DNA of 40,521 nt from JAJZJT01 sp049964655 (GTDB taxonomy: Bacteria; Actinomycetota; Acidimicrobiia; Acidimicrobiales; RAAP-2), in NCBI GenBank assembly GCA_049964655.1, contig JBMFXC010000013.1:1-40521 (forward strand), read 5' to 3'. The notes under the pieces are model-generated. The model saw nothing but the letters and a program-made list of their open reading frames with translations. It searched no databases and had not been told where the DNA came from. The position numbers and the translations under genes were made by a program. Shown one piece after another: positions 35,129-40,521 of this stretch; within the stretch, counting starts at the first letter, position 1; the number at the start of each line of letters is the position of its first letter.

Positions 35129-37993
35129 TCAGCCCCCTTTGGCCTCCGCCCACGAGGCGCCGAAGCCCATCGCCACGCGGAGCGGCACGGACAGGTCGGC
35201 CGCACCGACCAGGGCCTCCTCGGTCAGCGCGGCAACCGCGTCTGCCTCGCCGGGGTCCACGTCGACCAGCACCTCGTCGTGGACTTGGAGGACCAGGTCC
35301 GACCGGTAGCCGCCGACCTCGAGGCCGGCGTCGAGCCGGTTGAGCGCCACCTTGAACAGGTCGGCGGCCAACCCCTGGATGGCGGCGTTCATCGCCTGCC
35401 GCCGAGCCGCCTCGCGGAGCTGGCGGTTCGACGAGTGCAAGTCGGGCAACGGGCGACGACGGCCGAAGATGGTGGTCGTGTAGCCGGTCCGTTCCGCTTC
35501 GGCGACCGTCTGCTCCATGTGGGACTGCACAGCCGGGAAGGCGGCGAAGAACGACTGCAGGATGCCCTGGGCCTCGTCGACGGGGACCGCCAGACGCTGG
35601 GCCAGCCCGTACGCCTCCATGCCGTAGGCGAGGCCGTAGGAGACCATCTTGGCCGTGGTGCGTTGTTCGGGCGTCACCTCGTCCGGGGCCACGCCGAAGA
35701 CCCGGCTGGCCACCGTGCGGTGGACGTCCTCGTCGGCCCGGAAGGCGGCGGTGAGCCCCGGGTCGCCCGACAGGTGGGCGATGGCGCGCAGCTCGATCTG
35801 GTCGTAGTCGGCGACGAGCAGGCGGCGTCCGGGTGACGGCACGAAGGCCTCGCGGAAGCGTCGGCCCTCGGGGGTACGTACGGGGATGTTGTGCAGGTTC
35901 GGGCGGTCCGACGACAGTCGGCCGGTGCGGGCGACCGTCTGACGAAAGGTGGCGTGGATACGACCGTCGGCCGCGACTTCGGCGGCCAGGTTGGTCCCGT
36001 ACGTCGAGCGGAGCTTGTCGGCCTCCCGGTACCGGAGCAGCAGCCCGACCACCGGGTGCTGGTCCCGCAGCTGCTCGAGCGTGCGGGCGTCGGTCGAGTA
36101 CCCCGTCTTGGTCCGTCGACCCGGTCGCAGCCCGAGCGTGCCGTAGAGCACCTCGCGCAGCTGGGGCACGGAGTTCACGTTGAATTCGACGCCCGCCACC
36201 CGCTGGATCTGCACCTCGAGGTCCTCGCACTCGGCTGACAGCTCGTCGGCGATGGCGGTGAGGACGCCGCGGTCCACGCAGATCCCTGTCACCTCCATGC
36301 GGGCCAGGACGCGTACCAGCGGTCGTTCGATGTCGTCGTGGAGCTGGGACATCCCGTCCTCGGCGAGCGCCACCTCGAGCGGGTGGCGTAGACGGGCCAG
36401 GAGACCGGCCGTTCGGGCCGCGTCGACGAGCTCGGCGGGCGGGTCCCCCTGGCGCTCGAGCGGTCCTGCGTCCTCGTCGGCTTCCGCTCCGACGACGGTC
36501 GACGGAGCAAGGTCGAGCGCACCCTGGCCACCAGGAGCGACCCCGTCGCCGCAGATCACCCCGAGCCAGGTCCGAGCCAGGTCGTCCACCCGGTACCGGT
36601 CGACGGACGGATCGAGGAGGTAGGCCGCCACGGCGGTGTCCATGACGAGCGACCGGAGGTCGACGCCGAGCGGAAGGAGCGACCGCATGATCTCCTTGGC
36701 GTCGTGCGCCACGACGCCAAGCTGCTTCGAGCCGAGCGCGTCGGCGAGGGTGGCAGTGGCCCGTTCCAAGGCGGTACCGGAAAGCGCGAGGACCGGACCT
36801 CCGGGCGCGTCCGGATCGGACACCTCCGGCGTGAGCACGATCGCCTCGACGGCCGAGCGCCCCGGGTCACCCACCCACCGCGCCACCAGTGCCACGTTGC
36901 CGGTGGCGCCCCGGGCTTCCTCGACGAGTGCGTCGAGGGCGGTCGAGGCGTCTGTCGCCGTTGCCACCACGAGTAGGGGGCTCGCCAGCCACGGCGGTGC
37001 CTCGGAGCCGCCAGCGCCAACGTCGTGGCCGTCGGTGACCGGTGCGGCACCACCGCCCCGGCCCGGTCCGAAGAGGCCGTCGTGCAACAGGGACGCACAC
37101 CGGCTCCACAGCGTCCGTAGCTCGAAGGCGGCAAAGACGCTGCGGGCCTCCTCCTCGTCCCACCCCCCGATGGCGAGCTGGTCGACGTCGACGGCGAGCG
37201 GCACGGAGCGCACCAGCGGGATGACCGCCAGGTTGGACCTGACCCGGCGCTCGTGGGCCACGAGGTTCTGGCGGAGCTTGGGGGTGAGCTCGTCGACGTG
37301 GGCGAAGAGCCCGTCCAGCGTGCCGTAGCGGTTGACGAGCTTGGCTGCCGTCTTCTCCCCCACGCCAGGCACGCCGGGCAGGTTGTCGGAGGGATCACCC
37401 CTGAGGGCGGCGAGCAGGGGGTAGTCGATGGGTCGGACGCCGGTCCGCTCGACGATGCCGGCCTCGTCGTACAAGGCGTAGTCGCTCACCCCTCGCCGGT
37501 TGTACAGGACGCGCACGTGGGGGTCCTCGACCAACTGGAAGGCGTCACGGTCGCCCGTCACCACCACCACGTCGTGCCCGCGATCACGCCCGTCGGTGGC
37601 AAGGGTGGCGATCACGTCGTCGGCCTCGTAGCCCTCCGCCGCCACCACCGGCACGGCCAAGGCATCGGCCACGGCCCGGATCATCTCGAACTGGGGCAGG
37701 AGGTCCTCGGGAGTCTCGGCTCGTCCCCCCTTGTACGCCTCGACCAACTCGTCCCGAAAGGTGCCTCCGGGGAGGTCGAAGGCGATGGCCAGTGCCGACG
37801 GATGGTGGTTCCGCACCAGGTTCACCAACATGGCGACGAACCCGTGGAGCGCGTTGGTCACCCGACCGTCGCTGGTGGCCAGGTCCGGGGGTAGTGCGAA
37901 GTACGCCCGGAACGCCAATGACATCCCGTCGAGGAGGAGCAGTGGGCCCACCGCGCCGCTGTCGGACGGGGAGGGAGCGGTGGCGTCGGGCAC
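35129..37993 (-). CDS. polA: DNA polymerase I
   Basis: A 954-residue enzyme for Okazaki-fragment processing and repair synthesis. The N-terminal 5'-nuclease domain (about 1-300) has LLLDGMSLAFRAYFALP, YEADDVIATLA and RGDPSDNLPGVPGVGEKTAAKL. The middle domain has the 3'-5' exonuclease fold position but I see none of the usual catalytic acidic motifs, so proofreading is probably absent, as in mycobacteria. The polymerase domain shows motif A DYDQIELRAIAHLSGD (about 727), the O-helix with KMVSYGLAYG (about 780, Tyr at the position of E. coli Phe762) and motif C QVHDEVLVD (about 903). The GTG at 37993 lies 11 bases after pdtaR; GTG at 37951 is an alternative. Confidence 0.97.
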   Translation of the reverse strand: MPDATAPSPSDSGAVGPLLLLDGMSLAFRAYFALPPDLATSDGRVTNALHGFVAMLVNLVRNHHPSALAIAFDLPGGTFRDELVEAYKGGRAETPEDLLPQFEMIRAVADALAVPVVAAEGYEADDVIATLATDGRDRGHDVVVVTGDRDAFQLVEDPHVRVLYNRRGVSDYALYDEAGIVERTGVRPIDYPLLAALRGDPSDNLPGVPGVGEKTAAKLVNRYGTLDGLFAHVDELTPKLRQNLVAHERRVRSNLAVIPLVRSVPLAVDVDQLAIGGWDEEEARSVFAAFELRTLWSRCASLLHDGLFGPGRGGGAAPVTDGHDVGAGGSEAPPWLASPLLVVATATDASTALDALVEEARGATGNVALVARWVGDPGRSAVEAIVLTPEVSDPDAPGGPVLALSGTALERATATLADALGSKQLGVVAHDAKEIMRSLLPLGVDLRSLVMDTAVAAYLLDPSVDRYRVDDLARTWLGVICGDGVAPGGQGALDLAPSTVVGAEADEDAGPLERQGDPPAELVDAARTAGLLARLRHPLEVALAEDGMSQLHDDIERPLVRVLARMEVTGICVDRGVLTAIADELSAECEDLEVQIQRVAGVEFNVNSVPQLREVLYGTLGLRPGRRTKTGYSTDARTLEQLRDQHPVVGLLLRYREADKLRSTYGTNLAAEVAADGRIHATFRQTVARTGRLSSDRPNLHNIPVRTPEGRRFREAFVPSPGRRLLVADYDQIELRAIAHLSGDPGLTAAFRADEDVHRTVASRVFGVAPDEVTPEQRTTAKMVSYGLAYGMEAYGLAQRLAVPVDEAQGILQSFFAAFPAVQSHMEQTVAEAERTGYTTTIFGRRRPLPDLHSSNRQLREAARRQAMNAAIQGLAADLFKVALNRLDAGLEVGGYRSDLVLQVHDEVLVDVDPGEADAVAALTEEALVGAADLSVPLRVAMGFGASWAEAKGG

Positions 37994-38004
37994 GGTCTGG
38001 GCCG

Positions 38005-38610
38005 TCAGGGGGTGAGGACGCCTTCGAGCACCTGGCGAGCGACCTCCAACATGCGGGTCCGGTTGGCCATGGCCGTACGCTGGATGAAGGCGAAGGCGTC
38101 GGGTTCGTCGAGCCCGTACCGGTCCATCAGCAGGTCCTTCGCACCGTCGACCATCCGCCGGGTCTCGATCTTGTCTTCGGCGACGCCTGGCGCGCCCGCT
38201 CCCGCCGCCTGGGTCACCTCGTCCTCGATGGCCCGCTCCTCGCGAGCGCGCGCCACGGCCTGCTCGACCGCCGGGATCAGCTCGGACCGCTGGAACGGCT
38301 TGACCAGGTAGGCGGCGACGCCGGCGTCGCGGGCCTCCTCGATGAGGGCCCGTTGGCTGAAGGCGGTGAGCACCAGCACCACGACGTCGGAGCCCAGCTC
38401 GGCGATGGCTCGGGCCGCCGCCAAGCCGTCCATCCCCGGCATCTTGACGTCGAGGATGGCCACGTCGGGCTCGTGACGGCGGACCAGCTCGACGGCTTCG
38501 TCGCCGCGGCCGGTCTCCCCGACCACGTCGTAGCCCTCGTCCTGAAGGATCTCCTTCAGGTCGAGCCGGATGATCGCTTCGTCTTCGGCGATGACCACAC
38601 GCCTGACCAT
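38005..38610 (-). CDS. pdtaR: ANTAR-domain response regulator, PdtaR-like
   Basis: A 201-residue two-domain regulator. The receiver domain (about 4-120) has Asp10-Glu11, phosphoacceptor Asp54 (AILDVKMPG), Thr82 and Lys104 (VKPF). The C-terminal ANTAR domain (about 140-197, KIETRRMVDGAKDLLMDRYG and MANRTRMLEVARQVL) binds paired hairpins in RNA and prevents transcription termination once phosphorylated. It matches M. tuberculosis PdtaR (Rv1626), which also lies near polA; the partner kinase PdtaS is not in this window. The ATG at 38610 has AGAGGAG at good spacing. polA begins 11 bases downstream, so the two are co-transcribed. Confidence 0.94.
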   Translation of the reverse strand: MVRRVVIAEDEAIIRLDLKEILQDEGYDVVGETGRGDEAVELVRRHEPDVAILDVKMPGMDGLAAARAIAELGSDVVVLVLTAFSQRALIEEARDAGVAAYLVKPFQRSELIPAVEQAVARAREERAIEDEVTQAAGAGAPGVAEDKIETRRMVDGAKDLLMDRYGLDEPDAFAFIQRTAMANRTRMLEVARQVLEGVLTP

Positions 38611-38635
38611 GGTCCACTCCTCTCGGTCCGGCGCG

Positions 38636-38641
38636 ACCCTA
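38636..38641 (-). promoter_or_regulatory. Candidate -10 element of pdtaR-polA
   Basis: TAGGGT on the minus strand gives a leader of about 20 bases that includes the strong AGAGGAG ribosome site of pdtaR. The -35 area has no clear hexamer. Confidence 0.5.
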
Positions 38642-38711
38642 TCGGCCCGCCGGACCACACGCGCCCTTCCGGTGCCGGACCAGATGCCGAGCAGGCATGG
38701 GCGCCGAGGCG

Positions 38712-38993
38712 TCAGGTCAGCTGCCAGAGCAGTTCGGCTTGCCGTCGTTCGAGCTCGGCGATGGTCGCTTCGAGGTCGTGTCGGGTCCGAGCAAGGGCCT
38801 CGGCGTGCCGACGCGCTTCGGCGTCCTCGCGCACCGCCATCGGGCTCTCGGACACCAGTGCGTCGAGGTGGGCCTCGTCTGCCTGGTCGTCGAGGACGGC
38901 GCGCTGCTGGTCGAGGAGCTCCAGCTCCGCCCGAGCGGCAGCGAGACGGGCGCCGAGGGCCCGAAGACGCCGTTCCACGGCACGCCGTCGCAC
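38712..38993 (-). CDS. Small coiled-coil protein of unknown function
   Basis: A 93-residue, highly charged helical protein made of two heptad-like stretches (about residues 5-38 and 56-90, for example ALGARLAAARAELELLDQQRAVL and RHDLEATIAELERRQAELL) joined by a short linker. No cysteine, membrane segment or known motif. The GTG start has GGGGAG about 7 bases upstream and the frame follows menC by 63 bases, so it is likely a real gene. I do not recognise a family. Position before pdtaR-polA suggests nothing specific. Confidence 0.7.
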   Translation of the reverse strand: MRRRAVERRLRALGARLAAARAELELLDQQRAVLDDQADEAHLDALVSESPMAVREDAEARRHAEALARTRHDLEATIAELERRQAELLWQLT

Positions 38994-39056
38994 GTCAGCG
39001 CTCCCCGGGGCGATCCGGACCCGGGGGCCGGCCGGTCCGGGCCGTCGCCGGTGTGG

Positions 39057-40382
39057 TCACGGCCGGTGCACGACGCTGGAGCGCCGGAACCGGTCCAGCG
39101 CGGCCGGGAGCGGTGCGAACCCCATCCCCGGTCCTCGGGCCACGGCGATCTCGAAGCGTCGGCCCGGCACCGAGCCGGAGCCGGTGGGCACGACGTCCTC
39201 GACCAAGTACTCGGCGGCGGGGACGAGGTCTCCGGGCCACGCCGACGACACCCCGTCGAGGAGCGCTGCCAGCGCGGCGTTGACCCCGCGCGCGTAGCCG
39301 GTCTCGTACATTCCACCCAACCACGCCGGCACGCGCTGTTCGGTGCACTCCGCCAGTACGTCGAGGGCGGCGCCGAGCCCACCGAGGCGTGCCGGCTTGA
39401 CGCACACCACCGAGCACGCACCCAGTCGGAGGGCCTGGCGCACTTCCTCTGGTGACCCGACGCTCTCGTCGAGGCAGAACGGCGTGCGCATGGTCCGGGC
39501 CACCTCGGCGTGGAGCACCAGCTCGTCGCGACCGAAGGGCTGCTCGATGCAGCGCAGTCCGTAGTCGTCGAGGGCGCGCACCTGGTCGACCTGACGCGCC
39601 GAGTAAGCGCCGTTGGCGTCGACCTGCACGGCCACGGAGGGGAACGCCGACGTCGTCGCCGAGACCGGCATCACGTCCCAGTCGGGAGCGATCTTGAGCT
39701 TGACCCGAGTACACCCACCCTCCACCAGGTCGGCAACCTGGTGGACCAACGCCGCCACCGTGCCTTGTCGGCCGACGACGGCGCCGGCCGGGACGCGACG
39801 GCCCTCGACGCCGAGCAGGCGGGACCACGACGTGTCCGCCGCCCGGAGGTGCGCATCGGCGACCGCCATCTCGAGGGCGGCCATGGCGAGCGGGTGCTCG
39901 GCAGCGCACGGGGCGAGCTCCGGCAGGTCTGCGAGCACGGAAGGCGGGAGGAGCAGCGGAAGTCGTGGTCCGCCAGCCCGCCGGGCAATCCGTGGCGACG
40001 CGGCCAACCAGCCGGGCACGAGCTCCCCGTCGAGCACCCGGAGCACGTCCTCGACGCCATCGGCGTCGTAGGTCCGGTCCGCCAGCGCGGCGCACTCACC
40101 CCAGCCCATCACCGCTGCTCGGCGCAGACCGCCCCGTGTCGGTCCGTCGTCGATGGGCCGGGCCGCCACCCGGACGAAGACCACCGGCCGATGACGGTGG
40201 ATGCCCACCGACGTCCTGACCGGCGCCCGGAGCTCGAGGTCGACGAGGAGCACCTCGACCTCCTCGACGAGCAGCTGGCTGTCGGCGCCGAGCGCCCGCC
40301 AGGCGTCCCGCGCTGCCTCGACGGCGGAGCCACGGCCACCACCCGCTGCCCGACCCTGCACCGTGTCGCCCGCCCCGGTCAT
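39057..40382 (-). CDS. menC: o-Succinylbenzoate synthase-like enolase superfamily enzyme
   Basis: A 441-residue enolase-superfamily enzyme, most like MenC of menaquinone synthesis, which dehydrates SHCHC to o-succinylbenzoate. Barrel residues are visible: the KxK pair Lys228/Lys230 (RVKLKIAPDWD), metal ligands Asp255 (VDANGAY), Glu280 (EQPF) and Asp305 (LDES), and Lys329 (CVKPARLGG). It is longer than usual because of an N-terminal extension of about 35 residues and insertions. The ATG at 40382 is favoured by GAGGAG 7 bases upstream; an upstream GTG at 40430 is less likely. Other men genes are outside the window, so a related activity such as N-succinylamino acid racemase cannot be fully excluded. 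Confidence 0.88.
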   Translation of the reverse strand: MTGAGDTVQGRAAGGGRGSAVEAARDAWRALGADSQLLVEEVEVLLVDLELRAPVRTSVGIHRHRPVVFVRVAARPIDDGPTRGGLRRAAVMGWGECAALADRTYDADGVEDVLRVLDGELVPGWLAASPRIARRAGGPRLPLLLPPSVLADLPELAPCAAEHPLAMAALEMAVADAHLRAADTSWSRLLGVEGRRVPAGAVVGRQGTVAALVHQVADLVEGGCTRVKLKIAPDWDVMPVSATTSAFPSVAVQVDANGAYSARQVDQVRALDDYGLRCIEQPFGRDELVLHAEVARTMRTPFCLDESVGSPEEVRQALRLGACSVVCVKPARLGGLGAALDVLAECTEQRVPAWLGGMYETGYARGVNAALAALLDGVSSAWPGDLVPAAEYLVEDVVPTGSGSVPGRRFEIAVARGPGMGFAPLPAALDRFRRSSVVHRP

Positions 40383-40407
40383 CGCCCGCTCCTCGTCCAC
40401 CACCGAC

Positions 40408-40413
40408 AATCTA
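40408..40413 (-). promoter_or_regulatory. Candidate -10 element of menC
   Basis: TAGATT on the minus strand lies about 26 bases upstream of the chosen ATG, giving a leader of about 19 bases with the GAGGAG site. This favours the start at 40382 over 40430. Confidence 0.45.
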
Positions 40414-40475
40414 CGACGTAGGTGGTTCACCGTCGCCTCGAGCGTCTGGTGCCGTCCGGCGGACGGGCTGCTCCT

Positions 40476-40502
40476 GGCGACGCCAGGACCGTCGCCTAGG
40501 AT
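40476..40502 (+). promoter_or_regulatory. Possible rightward promoter leaving the window
   Basis: TAGGAT (40497-40502) on the plus strand fits the TANNNT consensus and directly follows an inverted repeat GGCGAC/GTCGCC (40476-40481 and 40491-40496). It may drive a gene starting beyond the right edge, divergent from menC. Little more can be said. Confidence 0.25.
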
Positions 40503-40521
40503 GGCCGCCGGCCGGCCCGGG

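Noticed and set aside
35129..37993. Proofreading DNA polymerase I
   Set aside because: The middle domain lacks the usual acidic exonuclease motifs, so I did not annotate 3'-5' exonuclease activity.

Overview
The window is about 40.5 kb of very GC-rich DNA with dense, mostly minus-strand genes, many GTG starts and 4-base GTGA gene overlaps. It looks like a chromosome segment of an actinobacterium (Actinomycetota). Two blocks match gene orders known from Mycobacterium tuberculosis: pdtaR-polA-rpsA-coaE-uvrB-uvrA, and uvrC-rapZ-yvcK-(whiA)-gap-pgk-tpiA-secG. A deep-branching group such as Acidimicrobiia is my guess; the sequence alone does not prove it. I saw no insertion sequence, phage gene, CRISPR array or rRNA.

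Layout in the direction of minus-strand transcription (right to left): menC (menaquinone synthesis) and a small coiled-coil protein; the ANTAR response regulator pdtaR followed closely by polA; rpsA with its own leader; then a cell-envelope glycan island at about 18-33.4 kb. The island holds two GT-C membrane glycosyltransferases, an FAD-dependent UDP-galactopyranose-mutase-like enzyme, a flippase, a GT4 glycosyltransferase and, on the plus strand, a giant AftD-like arabinofuranosyltransferase. A divergent EF-G-like GTPase (EF-G2) lies inside it. Next come a methyltransferase translationally coupled to coaE, a plus-strand membrane protein of unknown function, uvrB-uvrA, plus-strand nadA, then the operon uvrC-rapZ-yvcK, the glycolytic run gap-pgk-tpiA, secG, an orphan solute-binding protein and tRNA-Leu(GAG).

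How the genes fit together: uvrA, uvrB and uvrC (nucleotide excision repair) sit within 9 kb, separated only by nadA. gap-pgk-tpiA form the triose part of glycolysis. The island genes plausibly build and export a surface polysaccharide: nucleotide-sugar or precursor modification, cytosolic sugar transfer, flipping, and periplasmic GT-C transfer from polyprenyl-phosphate sugars. The main points for a second look are the absence of whiA from its usual slot, the glycan island between rpsA and coaE, an EF-G2 with Leu at the catalytic-His position, matching leaderless-type starts on uvrA and uvrB, tandem repeats at the 3' ends of uvrA, rpsA and aftD, and a 21-bp direct repeat in the nadA promoter region.
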